A DNA stretch of 45,426 nucleotides from assembly GCA_030589945.1 (NCBI GenBank), contig JAUUZN010000012.1, positions 1 through 45,426 of the forward strand. Direction: 5' to 3'. The DNA comes from Gammaproteobacteria bacterium. GTDB lineage: Bacteria; Pseudomonadota; Gammaproteobacteria; Enterobacterales; GCA-2746155. The position numbers and the translations under genes are program-made. Shown here piece by piece: positions 7,918-16,681 of the stretch. The first letter of the stretch is position 1; each line of letters opens with the position of its first letter. Below the pieces are notes generated by a model. The model did not search any database. It was not told the DNA's origin and worked only from the letters and a program-made list of their open reading frames with translations.

Positions 7918-9219
7918 ATGAGCGACGATAGTAATAACAATTCTGACGACAATGGCAAACTTCTCTACTGTTCTTTTTGTGGAAAAAGCCAGCATGAAGT
8001 AAAAAAATTAATTGCTGGACCTTCAGTATTTGTTTGTGATGAATGTGTTGAGCTTTGCAACGATATTATCCGCGAAGAAGTCCAAGAAACAAATACTGAA
8101 TCAGAAGAAGCAAGACTTCCTAAACCAATGGAGATAAACGATTCTTTAAACGAATATGTCATTGGGCAGGATGTTGCTAAGAAAGTTCTTAGTGTTGCAG
8201 TCTATAATCATTACAAACGTCTAAATCACGAAAACAGAACCTCAAAAAATAGTGAAGACGTTGAACTTGGTAAGAGTAATATACTATTACTCGGACCCAC
8301 AGGTAGTGGTAAGACCTTGTTGGCAGAGACGCTCGCAAGACTGTTAAATGTTCCCTTTACAATAGCCGATGCAACCACACTTACTGAAGCGGGTTATGTT
8401 GGTGAAGATGTTGAAAATATCATTCAGAAGCTACTGCAAAAATGTGATTATGATGTCGAAAAAGCTGAAAGCGGCATTGTTTATATTGATGAAATCGATA
8501 AAGTGTCGCGTAAGGCTGAAAACCCTTCGATTACCCGTGATGTTTCAGGGGAAGGTGTTCAACAGGCGCTGTTAAAACTCATTGAAGGCACTGTAGCCTC
8601 TATTCCTCCACAGGGTGGACGCAAACACCCTCAGCAAGAATTTCTACAGGTCGATACATCGAACATCCTGTTTATCTGTGGTGGTGCATTTTCTGGCCTG
8701 GACAAGATCATTCGTGATCGTTCTGAAAAGGGTGGTATTGGATTCGGCGCAAAAATTCATTCAAAAGAACAAACTAAGAGTTTTGGTGAAGCCTTAAAAG
8801 ATGTTGAGCCAGAAGATTTAGTCAAATACGGTCTTATACCAGAATTTGTTGGTCGTTTACCGGTTATCGCAACCCTTGAAGAACTCGATGAAGATGCGTT
8901 AATTCAGATCCTCACCGAACCTCGTAATGCATTGACTAAGCAGTACAGTCGACTTTTTGAAATGGAAGGTGCCACTCTCGAGTTGAGAGATGATGCTCTT
9001 GCTGCAATCGCTCGAAAAGCGATGAAACGGAAAACGGGTGCTCGTGGATTACGCTCAATATTAGAAAATGTTTTGCTCGAAACCATGTATTCACTGCCAT
9101 CAGAAGATAATGTTACCAAAGTTGCAATTGATGGTGCTGTTATCGATGGAGAATCAGAACCTTTGCTCATTTATGAAAATACTGAGATTACAAAAGACAA
9201 GGTAGCAGCTTCAGAATAA
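7918..9219 (+). CDS. clpX: ClpX, ATPase/unfoldase subunit of ClpXP
   Basis: The 433-residue AAA+ unfoldase recognises tagged substrates (for example ssrA) and feeds them to ClpP. The N-terminal zinc-binding domain has Cys18, Cys21, Cys40 and Cys43. Walker A is GPTGSGKT (126-133), the pore loop GYVG is at 159-162 and Walker B is VYIDEID (188-194). The ClpP-docking IGF tripeptide is at 274-276, and the sensor/C-terminal ClpB_D2-small domain follows. The start ATG is preceded by AAAGGA. Length and every motif match the family. It is separated from clpP by 209 bases with a hairpin, so its expression may be partly independent of clpP. Confidence 0.99.
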   Translation: MSDDSNNNSDDNGKLLYCSFCGKSQHEVKKLIAGPSVFVCDECVELCNDIIREEVQETNTESEEARLPKPMEINDSLNEYVIGQDVAKKVLSVAVYNHYKRLNHENRTSKNSEDVELGKSNILLLGPTGSGKTLLAETLARLLNVPFTIADATTLTEAGYVGEDVENIIQKLLQKCDYDVEKAESGIVYIDEIDKVSRKAENPSITRDVSGEGVQQALLKLIEGTVASIPPQGGRKHPQQEFLQVDTSNILFICGGAFSGLDKIIRDRSEKGGIGFGAKIHSKEQTKSFGEALKDVEPEDLVKYGLIPEFVGRLPVIATLEELDEDALIQILTEPRNALTKQYSRLFEMEGATLELRDDALAAIARKAMKRKTGARGLRSILENVLLETMYSLPSEDNVTKVAIDGAVIDGESEPLLIYENTEITKDKVAASE

Positions 9220-9296
9220 GTCTCAGTAAGAAAACTTTAACGTCAAGACGCCTATCTCTGTACAACCAATTTCTGTTGGGCGAGCAGTAGAATAAA

Positions 9297-9317
9297 TATT
9301 GTATTCTAAATACAATA
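9297..9317. promoter_or_regulatory. Perfect 9-bp-arm palindrome just upstream of the lon promoter
   Basis: TATTGTATT (9297-9305) and AATACAATA (9309-9317) are exact inverted arms around a three-base centre. The element ends two bases before the -35 of the heat-shock-type lon promoter. Two-fold symmetry, length and position resemble an operator for a dimeric regulator more than a terminator, since there is no GC core or T-run. The regulator is unknown. Confidence 0.5.
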
Positions 9318-9319
9318 GT

Positions 9320-9347
9320 CTTGAACCCTGTTAAAAAAGTCCCATAT
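9320..9347 (+). promoter_or_regulatory. Sigma-32 (heat-shock) promoter of lon
   Basis: The -35 is CTTGAAC (9320-9326) and the -10 is TCCCATAT (9340-9347), 13 bases apart. This closely matches the enterobacterial RpoH consensus (CTTGAA, then CCCCATnT with 11-15 bases between). The lon start codon is 38 bases downstream of the -10. lon is a classical RpoH regulon member, so motif and context agree. Confidence 0.8.
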
Positions 9348-9385
9348 CCTTATACAACTACTAATGGTTAAGAGAGCTTCTTTCA

Positions 9386-11827
9386 ATGACTGATAAAATG
9401 AATACACTTGATTTTCCCGTTTTACCGCTTCGTGATGTGGTTGTATTTCCTCACATGGTTATTCCTTTATTTGTTGGGCGTACACGCTCTATTAATGCTC
9501 TTGAATTAGCCGCTAACAAAGATAAGCAGATTTTATTAGTTGCACAAAAGTCAGCTACTGAAGACGAGCCTAATGCTAAAGACATATTCAATGTGGGTTG
9601 TTTAGCGAATGTGTTGCAACTTCTTAAGTTGCCTGATGGCAATGTGAAGGTTCTTGTAGAGGGTGTCAGACGTGTATCAATAAACAAATATCGTCAGCAA
9701 GATGATGTTTTGGTTGCAACAATAGATGATGGGGTTGATGAACCCATATCCACTGAGGAAGAAAGTTTACTAGTTCGGACTCTTCTTTCGACCTTTGAAA
9801 ATTATGTAAAACTGAATCGCAAAATTCCCAAAGAAATTCTAAGCTCTTTGTCGGGTATAGAAGAGCCGAGTCGTCTAACCGATACCATAGCAGCCCACTT
9901 GCCCTTGAAAGTGACACAAAAGCAAGAGCTACTTGAAATGCAAGATGTCAATTTAAGACTTGAGCACCTAATGTCTTTGATGGATGGTGAGATGGACATG
10001 ATGCAGGTAGAAAAAAAGATACGCACCCGTGTCAAAAAACAAATGGAAAAAAGCCAGAGAGAGTATTATCTCAATGAAAAAATGAAAGCCATCCAGAAAG
10101 AATTGGGTGAGACTGATGAAGGCGTCAGTGAATTTGATGAAATAGAAAAGAACATTACAGAATCGGGAATGAGTAAAGAGGCCCTGAAGAAAGCTAATTC
10201 AGAATTAAAAAAATTAAAGATGATGTCTCCAATGTCATCTGAAGCGTCAGTTGTGAGAAGTTATATCGATTGGATGGTGAGTATTCCATGGAAGAAAAAG
10301 TCCCGTGTATGTAAGGATTTGAGCGCTGCAGAAGAAATATTGAATGCCGATCATTACGGACTAGAAAAGGTGAAAGAGCGAATTCTTGAATATCTAGCCG
10401 TGCAACAGAGAGTGAATAAATTAAAAGGCCCCATCTTATGTTTAGTGGGCCCACCGGGAGTTGGTAAAACCTCACTTGGAGAATCAATAGCAAAGTCTAC
10501 GGGGCGTAAGTTTGTAAGAATGTCATTGGGTGGAGTAAGGGATGAGGCAGAAATTCGTGGTCATCGAAGGACATACGTAGGCTCTTTACCTGGAAAAATT
10601 ATTCAGAAAATGGCGAAGACCGAAGTTAAGAACCCAATGTTTCTACTGGATGAAATTGATAAAATGACCAGTGACATGCGTGGTGACCCTTCGTCGGCCT
10701 TACTTGAAGTGCTCGACCCAGAGCAAAACTCTAGTTTTAACGATCACTATTTAGAAGTTGATTATGATTTATCGGATGTGATGTTTGTGGCAACTGCAAA
10801 TACCATGAATATTCCGGCACCATTATTAGACCGGATGGAAGTGATTCGATTGTCAGGTTATACGGAAGATGAAAAGCTAAACATCGCTAAGAAATATTTA
10901 TTGCCTAAACAACTAAAGAACAATGGTCTCAAGAAAGAAGAGTTAGCTATCTCCGATAGCTCTATAGTGGATATCATTCGATATTACACTCGAGAAGCCG
11001 GCGTTCGAAACTTGGAAAGAGAGCTCGCTAAGATTTGCCGCAAAACCATTAAGCAAATTCTCTTGGCCAATAAATCAAAGACAAATAAATCAAAGACTAA
11101 AAAGAGTACAAAAACTACCAAGGTTACCGCTCATAACTTAAATAAGTTTTTAGGTGTGCGTCGCGCCGACTATGGCAAGGCTAATGAAAAGGCTGAAGTT
11201 GGCCAGGTAACGGGTTTGGCGTGGACTGAAGTGGGTGGTGAATTACTCACCATTGAAACGGTCGCCACTGAAGGCAAGGGTAAGACTACTTTCACCGGTT
11301 CACTGGGTGATGTTATGACGGAATCTATTAAGGCCGCGTTGACTGTGGTTCGCTCAAGAGCAAATGCATTGGGAATTGATTCGGGTTTCTATGAAAAGTT
11401 CGATATTCATGTTCACGTACCTGAGGGTGCTACACCAAAGGACGGTCCGAGTGCTGGCATTGGCATGTGTACGGCCTTGGTTTCATCGTTGACTGAGATC
11501 CCTGTATCTGCGGCGGTAGCGATGACGGGAGAGATTACTCTAAGAGGAGAAGTCCTGCCAATAGGAGGCTTAAAGGAAAAACTTCTTGCAGCTCATCGGG
11601 GTGGAATTAAACAGGTTATTATTCCTAAAGACAATGAACGTGATTTAGAAGAGATTCCTGATAACGTGATTAAGGATATTGAAATTCATCCGGTTAAGTG
11701 GATTGATGAGGTACTTGAAATTGCTTTGACAAAGAGACCGGTACCAATATTGAGCGGTAAAAATAAATCTCAGGAAAATGAACTTCAAGAAAATTTGGAT
11801 GATGTGACAAACACTAAAACACATTAA
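9386..11827 (+). CDS. lon: Lon, ATP-dependent serine protease
   Basis: The 813-residue LonA protease degrades misfolded and regulatory proteins in the cytoplasm. The N-terminal LON substrate-binding domain spans about 10-200. The AAA+ module has Walker A GPPGVGKT (355-362) and Walker B FLLDEID (419-425). The protease domain has the Ser-Lys dyad Ser689 (DGPSAG) and Lys732 (GGLKEKLL). The start ATG lies behind AAGAGAG. Between ATPase and protease domains (about 562-580) there is a Lys/Ser/Thr-rich stretch built from two NKSKT units and related residues, encoded by a DNA tandem repeat. A heat-shock promoter lies upstream, and hupB follows after 264 bases. Confidence 0.98.
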   Translation: MTDKMNTLDFPVLPLRDVVVFPHMVIPLFVGRTRSINALELAANKDKQILLVAQKSATEDEPNAKDIFNVGCLANVLQLLKLPDGNVKVLVEGVRRVSINKYRQQDDVLVATIDDGVDEPISTEEESLLVRTLLSTFENYVKLNRKIPKEILSSLSGIEEPSRLTDTIAAHLPLKVTQKQELLEMQDVNLRLEHLMSLMDGEMDMMQVEKKIRTRVKKQMEKSQREYYLNEKMKAIQKELGETDEGVSEFDEIEKNITESGMSKEALKKANSELKKLKMMSPMSSEASVVRSYIDWMVSIPWKKKSRVCKDLSAAEEILNADHYGLEKVKERILEYLAVQQRVNKLKGPILCLVGPPGVGKTSLGESIAKSTGRKFVRMSLGGVRDEAEIRGHRRTYVGSLPGKIIQKMAKTEVKNPMFLLDEIDKMTSDMRGDPSSALLEVLDPEQNSSFNDHYLEVDYDLSDVMFVATANTMNIPAPLLDRMEVIRLSGYTEDEKLNIAKKYLLPKQLKNNGLKKEELAISDSSIVDIIRYYTREAGVRNLERELAKICRKTIKQILLANKSKTNKSKTKKSTKTTKVTAHNLNKFLGVRRADYGKANEKAEVGQVTGLAWTEVGGELLTIETVATEGKGKTTFTGSLGDVMTESIKAALTVVRSRANALGIDSGFYEKFDIHVHVPEGATPKDGPSAGIGMCTALVSSLTEIPVSAAVAMTGEITLRGEVLPIGGLKEKLLAAHRGGIKQVIIPKDNERDLEEIPDNVIKDIEIHPVKWIDEVLEIALTKRPVPILSGKNKSQENELQENLDDVTNTKTH
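11069..11098 (+). repeat. 15-bp tandem repeat inside lon
   Basis: Two adjacent 15-base units, AATAAATCAAAGACA and AATAAATCAAAGACT, differ only at the last base and encode NKSKT twice. The unit is a multiple of three, so copy-number change by replication slippage would keep the reading frame. It lies in the linker between the Lon ATPase and protease domains. Confidence 0.8.
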
Positions 11828-11830
11828 ATG

Positions 11831-11914
11831 AAAAATGACTTGTATTATTGAAAAATATTCGGATCAAAAATATTGAGGTTTCGTTGAAAAAATCGCCAAT
11901 TTCGATGAAAAAAA
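11831..11914. other. Phased A-tracts (probable bent DNA) upstream of hupB
   Basis: Runs of five to seven As start at 11831, 11851, 11866, 11887 and 11908. Three of the four spacings are 20-21 bases, close to two helical turns, which should produce cumulative curvature. The last two tracts lie in an imperfect 21-base direct repeat (TTTCGTTGAAAAAA and TTTCGATGAAAAAAA). The region ends about 50 bases before the hupB -35. Curvature is inferred from phasing. Confidence 0.45.
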
Positions 11915-11965
11915 GTGTTATTTCTAGTGGCTTTTAAGAGATTTAGCATTTTTGTCCGATGTTGC

Positions 11966-11995
11966 TTGACAGGCTGTTCTGACAGTTGGTATAAA
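11966..11995 (+). promoter_or_regulatory. Sigma-70 promoter of hupB with extended -10
   Basis: A perfect -35 TTGACA (11966-11971) and a -10 TATAAA (11990-11995) are 18 bases apart. TG at 11987-11988 adds an extended -10. This leaves a leader of about 90 bases before the hupB GTG codon. A strong promoter suits an abundant nucleoid protein. Confidence 0.78.
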
Positions 11996-12091
11996 CACTA
12001 CACCACACAGGGACGCAGTATAATAAAAAGCAGATTAACATCTGATATTACTGTTTAAGAAATCTAATAACTCTCTTTAAGGGGAACATTT

Positions 12092-12367
12092 GTGAATAAA
12101 TCTGAATTGATTGATGCTATTGCATCAGAAGCTGACATTTCTAAAGCATCAGCGGGTCGTGCTCTTGATTCAATGCTAAGTACTATCACTGGAACTCTCA
12201 GTAATGGTGATTCTGTATCTTTAGTTGGTTTTGGTACTTTCAGTGTAAAGCATCGTGCTGCACGCGTAGGACGTAATCCTCAAACTGGAGCTGCTATCCA
12301 AATTAAAGCTGCAACAGTACCTGGATTCAAAGCTGGTAAAGCTCTTAAAGAAGCAGTAAATAAGTAG
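12092..12367 (+). CDS. hupB: DNA-binding protein HU, beta-type
   Basis: The 91-residue protein is a full-length HU. The N-terminal helical dimerisation region ([20 protein letters not shown]) is followed by the beta-arm with [20 protein letters not shown] and the GRNP turn that intercalates DNA. HU bends and compacts DNA and helps replication, recombination and transcription. The start is GTG 12092, behind a strong AAGGGGA ribosome binding site. Position between lon and ppiD is the conserved hupB place, which is why I prefer hupB over hupA. A strong extended -10 promoter and A-tract DNA lie upstream. Confidence 0.95.
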   Translation: MNKSELIDAIASEADISKASAGRALDSMLSTITGTLSNGDSVSLVGFGTFSVKHRAARVGRNPQTGAAIQIKAATVPGFKAGKALKEAVNK

Positions 12368-12463
12368 TAACTGCTGCTCAGCTTAGTATTCTATTTTTAG
12401 TAATACCAAGCGATATTTTCCAGAACGAATTATTTGCTATGGCTCTAACGGGTCGTAGCAATT

Positions 12464-12492
12464 TTGATTCTGGCAAATAGATTATTTATAGT
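12464..12492 (+). promoter_or_regulatory. Probable sigma-70 promoter of tRNA-Asp
   Basis: TTGATT (12464-12469) and TATAGT (12487-12492) are 17 bases apart. The mature tRNA starts 19 bases after the -10, an appropriate distance for a short 5' leader. Confidence 0.55.
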
Positions 12493-12510
12493 TTGTTTAT
12501 CTATAAAAAA

Positions 12511-12587
12511 GGAGCGGTAGTTCAGTTGGTTAGAATACCGGCCTGTCACGCCGGTGGTCGCGGGTTCGAGTCCCGTCCGCTCCGCCA
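12511..12587 (+). tRNA. tRNA-Asp (anticodon GUC)
   Basis: The acceptor stem GGAGCGG (12511-12517) pairs with CCGCTCC (12577-12583), followed by discriminator G and an encoded CCA (12585-12587). The anticodon stem CCGGC/GCCGG closes the loop CTGTCAC with anticodon GTC at 12545-12547. The T-arm GGGTTCGAGTCCC is canonical. It has its own promoter and an intrinsic terminator 8 bases downstream, so it is a single-gene transcription unit. Confidence 0.98.
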
Positions 12588-12595
12588 AATTTTAG

Positions 12596-12623
12596 AAAAG
12601 CGCGCCATTGAGCGTGCTTTTTT
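12596..12623 (+). terminator. Intrinsic terminator after tRNA-Asp
   Basis: AAAAGCGCGC (12596-12605) pairs with GCGTGCTTTT (12612-12621), with one G-T wobble and a six-base loop. The run of six Ts ends at 12623. It terminates the tRNA-Asp transcript and insulates ppiD, which begins 73 bases later. Confidence 0.88.
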
Positions 12624-12696
12624 AGTTAAAAATAATCAATCAAAATTTGATTGGTATCAACAACATTAATTAGTACTAATTTATACGAGAAATTAA

Positions 12697-14685
12697 ATGT
12701 TAGAAGCTATCAGAAATCGCTCAAACGGACCTATTGCAAAATTCATCATTGGTCTAATCATTATTCCATTTGCTTTTGCTGGCGTGTATTCATATTTCAA
12801 TGTCAATAACGGGAGTTCTGTCGCTACCATTAATGGTGAAGACATTTCAATCGTTGAGTTTGACCGTGCTTATCGAGCGCAACAACAGCGATGGGGTGAA
12901 AACTTCGATAAATATTTTAGCAATGATGAGCGTCTACAGCAGTTTAGAATGTCAGTGTTGCAACAACTCATCAATCAGCGTTTATCTGCTCAGGCTATCA
13001 ATGATATGGCCTTGAGAATAAGTGATGATAAATTGCGTACGAGTATTATGGCAATGACAGAGTTCCATGATGTTGATGGCAACTTTGATAACACTCAGTA
13101 TGAATTTAGAATTCAATCTTCTGGACAGTCTACACAGCAATTTCAATATGCTCAGAAAAGTGAAATGGCATCAAGTCAATTTTTTAATGCAATACAAGAG
13201 AGTGCATTTGTACTAAAAAATGAAATCAAATCTAATACACAACTTAGTCTTCAAAAGCGTGACATAGATTATCTGATTATCCCGCAAGAATACTATGCAA
13301 AGCAGGTTGATTTAACGGGTGAAGAGGGCGATTCGGCCCGAGCATCATACTATGAACTAAATAAGAGCCTGTATGCAATTCCAGAAAAAGTTAGCGTAGA
13401 GTACGTTATCGTTTCAAAGGCAGATCCAAGTTCCATAACAATTTCTGATGGTCAAGTAGCCGAATATTATAATGATAACATCAGCAGTTATGAAGCTGAG
13501 GAACGTAGGCGACTCGCACACATCCTAATTACTATCCCAGTTGATGCAGAGCAGGCGCTTATTGATTCGGCTGAAAATAAAATCAATACCATTGCCGTGC
13601 GAATTAATGCAGGAGAGTCTTTTGAAGATTTAGCAATGGAGTTATCAGATGATTCCCTTTCTGCCGAAATGGGTGGTGATCTTGATTGGATAGAAAAAGG
13701 CATGATGAGTGAGGAATTTGAAAATGTTGCATTTGCGATGCAACAGATCAATAGCGTATCGAGCGTTGTAAAATCGAATTTTGGTTTTCACATTATTAAA
13801 CTGTTAGAAATTGATGAGGGTGGCGCTCAACCAATCGAAAAATATAAAGCTGAGATTGTCAAAAATCTTCAAGAAAAATTTGTGGATGATAAGTTTTTTG
13901 ATTTAAAAGATATTGTTAGTGAACAAGCTTTTGAGGTGCCCGATACTCTGGCAGATGCTGCACTCAGTGCTTCGACCAATGTTAGAAGTACGGTTTTATT
14001 CGATCGTCAATTTGGAATTGGTTTGCCCCCAGAATTAAGAAATCAACCTGGAATATTGGAAATGGCATTTTCTGACGATGTTCTCTTCGAAGGATTAAAC
14101 TCTGAACAGATTGAATTAAGCAATGGGAATATTGCTTTTATACGTCTGAAGGAACATCAACAGTCAGGTACGTCGACGCTAGAAGAAGTCACCGATCGAA
14201 TCACCACAACGTTAATTGCCCAGCGTGCTCGAGAAGCGACTGAAAGTGCTGGGGCAATGGTAGTCGCTGAGTTATTTGCAGGGAAGACTACAATGGACGC
14301 TAAGGCAGCTCTACCATCAGATATTATAGCGGTCTGGCAACAACAGCTTGGACTCACTCGAAGCGGAACAGAAATTAGTACTCAATTAAGAGATGAAGTC
14401 TTCAGAGTCACCATGAGCCAAGACGGTGAGCCATCCTATAAAGGCTTAGTTTTGACATCGGGCGATTACGCAGTCATTAAATTATTAGCGGTTAATATGG
14501 GTGAAGAAAGTACAGAATTCGTAGCAGGAGTTGATGCTACTACAACGGTAGACAATACTAATGTTGATCGTAAGCAGCAATTGAGTAGTTATCAAACACA
14601 GTCAGATGTTTATCATTATCTAAAGGCTCTTGATGCGAGTGCTAACATCAGCCGCTCAATTTCTACAGCTAATTTAGTACAGTAA
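12697..14685 (+). CDS. ppiD: PpiD, membrane-anchored periplasmic chaperone/foldase
   Basis: The 662-residue protein has a short cytoplasmic N-terminus, one membrane helix (about 15-35) and a large periplasmic part. This comprises a SurA-N-like chaperone region (about 40-180), a parvulin (PpiC-type) rotamase domain (about 272-371, RRLAHILI to FGFHIIKLLEI) and a long C-terminal region. PpiD sits at the SecYEG exit and assists proteins emerging into the periplasm. In E. coli its parvulin domain is catalytically inactive; I cannot judge activity here. Position after hupB is conserved, though a tRNA-Asp unit has been placed between them. It converges on sapF with 35 bases between. Confidence 0.95.
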   Translation: MLEAIRNRSNGPIAKFIIGLIIIPFAFAGVYSYFNVNNGSSVATINGEDISIVEFDRAYRAQQQRWGENFDKYFSNDERLQQFRMSVLQQLINQRLSAQAINDMALRISDDKLRTSIMAMTEFHDVDGNFDNTQYEFRIQSSGQSTQQFQYAQKSEMASSQFFNAIQESAFVLKNEIKSNTQLSLQKRDIDYLIIPQEYYAKQVDLTGEEGDSARASYYELNKSLYAIPEKVSVEYVIVSKADPSSITISDGQVAEYYNDNISSYEAEERRRLAHILITIPVDAEQALIDSAENKINTIAVRINAGESFEDLAMELSDDSLSAEMGGDLDWIEKGMMSEEFENVAFAMQQINSVSSVVKSNFGFHIIKLLEIDEGGAQPIEKYKAEIVKNLQEKFVDDKFFDLKDIVSEQAFEVPDTLADAALSASTNVRSTVLFDRQFGIGLPPELRNQPGILEMAFSDDVLFEGLNSEQIELSNGNIAFIRLKEHQQSGTSTLEEVTDRITTTLIAQRAREATESAGAMVVAELFAGKTTMDAKAALPSDIIAVWQQQLGLTRSGTEISTQLRDEVFRVTMSQDGEPSYKGLVLTSGDYAVIKLLAVNMGEESTEFVAGVDATTTVDNTNVDRKQQLSSYQTQSDVYHYLKALDASANISRSISTANLVQ

Positions 14686-14720
14686 AAACAAAAGAAGTAC
14701 GAAAACTAATCAGTTTAAGC

Positions 14721-15683
14721 TTAACATAAGCCATCTTCTTCAGTGTTTATCGAAGCAAATTTGTGGCAATAAACAATTTGTTCATCAATTATTGACTGTT
14801 CAGGTTGCTTTGTTGAACAAATATCCAACGCATTTTCACAGCGGTCACTATAAACGCATCCACAGAATGATGCGTCTGTGACCTGTATATTATTTTGAGA
14901 GTGTGATGAGTTGGTTAAAATATCTTTTGTGTAAGGGTGTTGTGGGTTATCAATAATTGAAATGGTTGGACCATATTCCACAATTTGACCGCGACATAAA
15001 ACCATCAATTTATCACACATATGCCATAGAACGGGCAAATTGTAAGAGATTAAAATAAACGATAATTTTAAGTTTTCTTGCAGCTCCAACATCAGATTAA
15101 TAATTTGAGACTGAACGGATATATCCAGTGCTGATAAGGGTTCATCGAGAACAATGCAGATTGGGTCAAGGATTAGTGCACGTGCTATGGCTATTCGCTG
15201 ACGTTCACCGGGTGAAAACATATGGGGTAGTCTACGGCCGTGCTCTGACTTAAGACCCACTAGATTCAAGACCTCAATGATCCGTGATTTTCGTTCAGAC
15301 TTATTGAGTTTAGTAATATTTTTTAATGGTTCGTCGAGTAATTCGATGATGGTTAAACTGGGGTTGAGTGAGGCGTACGGATCTTGGTACACCATTCGTA
15401 TTTTTCGATGTTCAATTAATCGCTTATGAATGTTTAAGTGAGTCACATCTTTATTATCGATCAACAGAAGACCTGATGATGCAATCTCTTCGCCAACAAG
15501 TAGTTTTGCTAACGTCGATTTTCCTGCTCCTGATTCACCAAGCACCCCAAGAGTTTCACCTTCGAGTAGTGTAAAGGAAATATTATTAAGAGCTAGAAAC
15601 TGAGTATTTTTATGGAACAAGCCTCTATCGATTGTGTAACATTTTGAGAGTCCTGATGCCGATATTGAAAAATTGTTACTCAT
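14721..15683 (-). CDS. sapF: SapF-like ATPase of a peptide ABC transporter
   Basis: The 320-residue ATPase has Walker A GESGAGKS (49-56), Walker B IVLDEP (177-182) and a degenerate signature FSPGE (156-160) in place of LSGGQ, which also occurs in the SapF family. The C-terminal oligopeptide-transporter extension contains a Cys motif (C-x5-C-x6-C and a later Cys) like OppD/DppF proteins. It is the last gene of sapABCDF, and its start overlaps the sapD stop by 4 bases. Sap importers take up peptides and give resistance to antimicrobial peptides in Salmonella and Haemophilus; putrescine export is reported for E. coli SapBCDF. Dpp/Opp-type transport is the alternative. Adjacency to pspF, as in Vibrio and Shewanella, favours Sap. 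Confidence 0.85.
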   Translation of the reverse strand: MSNNFSISASGLSKCYTIDRGLFHKNTQFLALNNISFTLLEGETLGVLGESGAGKSTLAKLLVGEEIASSGLLLIDNKDVTHLNIHKRLIEHRKIRMVYQDPYASLNPSLTIIELLDEPLKNITKLNKSERKSRIIEVLNLVGLKSEHGRRLPHMFSPGERQRIAIARALILDPICIVLDEPLSALDISVQSQIINLMLELQENLKLSFILISYNLPVLWHMCDKLMVLCRGQIVEYGPTISIIDNPQHPYTKDILTNSSHSQNNIQVTDASFCGCVYSDRCENALDICSTKQPEQSIIDEQIVYCHKFASINTEEDGLC

Positions 15684-16681
15684 GATGTACTGACCAATTT
15701 TTCAGTTAATAGGTCATCTCTATTCATCGGGAAATGACACCGAACGTGATGAGTTGAATTGCGTTGAAGTTTGGGAGGTACTACACATTTGGCTGAAGCC
15801 TGTGGACATCTAGGTCCCAAATAGCAACCCACCGGTAAGTGATACAGAGAAGGTGTTGAACCTTTTAGTGTCGGTACTTGAGACTTGGGCAAATCATTCC
15901 ATGAGGTTGGTAATGACTGTAGTAAAGCATTTGTATATGGGTGTCCTGGTGAATTGATTAACTCTTTTGTAGGACCAGATTCAATAATTTGACCGCAGTA
16001 CATGACGGTCAATTGGTCGGTTTTTTCTGCAAGAAGGGTAAAGTCATGACTGATTAAAATTAAAGACATATTTCTTTGTTCGACCAATGTGGTCAATAAA
16101 TCCATAATTTGAAATTTTTCAGACATATCAAGTGATGTTGTGGGTTCATCTGCAATCAGTAGCAAAGGGTCACAGGCGAGTGCGATTGCGATCATAACTC
16201 GCTGTTGCATGCCCGTAGTTAGTTGATGTGGATAGCTCTTTAAAATAGATTGAATATTGTTCAGACCAACATCTTTAAGTAATTGTCGGACTTTTGTCTT
16301 ACGCTGACTTGAGGTGTGAATCCCATGTGCTTTGAGTGTTTCAATCATTTGAAATGCAATCGTAAAACAGGGGTTCAAAGATGTCTGCGGCTCCTGAAAA
16401 ATAATAGACATCGCCTGATAAACTAACTTACGGCGAGTATTTTCATTCATGGTGAGTAAATCTTGTCCTTCAAGACTTAGATGATCAGCGGAGATAATTG
16501 AATTTTCTTTAATCAAACCCATTATCGCCAGAACAGCGAGACTTTTCCCTGCGCCAGATTCACCAATAATCCCATGGAATGAACCATGATCAATTCTAAT
16601 ATTAAAATTCTCGACAGCCCTTACTAAACCCCCTGAGGATTCAAAGTCGATGCATAAATTTTCAACCTGTAATAAAGACAC
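15680..16681 (-). CDS. sapD: SapD-like ATPase of a peptide ABC transporter
   Basis: The 333-residue ATPase has Walker A GESGAGKS (40-47), Walker B LLLIADEP (173-180) and a degenerate signature LTTGM (154-158), close in form to the LTEGE of E. coli SapD. The C-terminus has LPVGCYLGPRCPQASAKC and a later CHFP, matching the SapD end and the cysteine motif proposed to bind an iron-sulfur cluster in the Dpp/Opp family. The start is GTG 16681, sharing one base with the sapC stop (TAGTG). It overlaps sapF by 4 bases, so translation is coupled along the operon. Confidence 0.88.
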   Translation of the reverse strand: MSLLQVENLCIDFESSGGLVRAVENFNIRIDHGSFHGIIGESGAGKSLAVLAIMGLIKENSIISADHLSLEGQDLLTMNENTRRKLVYQAMSIIFQEPQTSLNPCFTIAFQMIETLKAHGIHTSSQRKTKVRQLLKDVGLNNIQSILKSYPHQLTTGMQQRVMIAIALACDPLLLIADEPTTSLDMSEKFQIMDLLTTLVEQRNMSLILISHDFTLLAEKTDQLTVMYCGQIIESGPTKELINSPGHPYTNALLQSLPTSWNDLPKSQVPTLKGSTPSLYHLPVGCYLGPRCPQASAKCVVPPKLQRNSTHHVRCHFPMNRDDLLTEKLVSTS

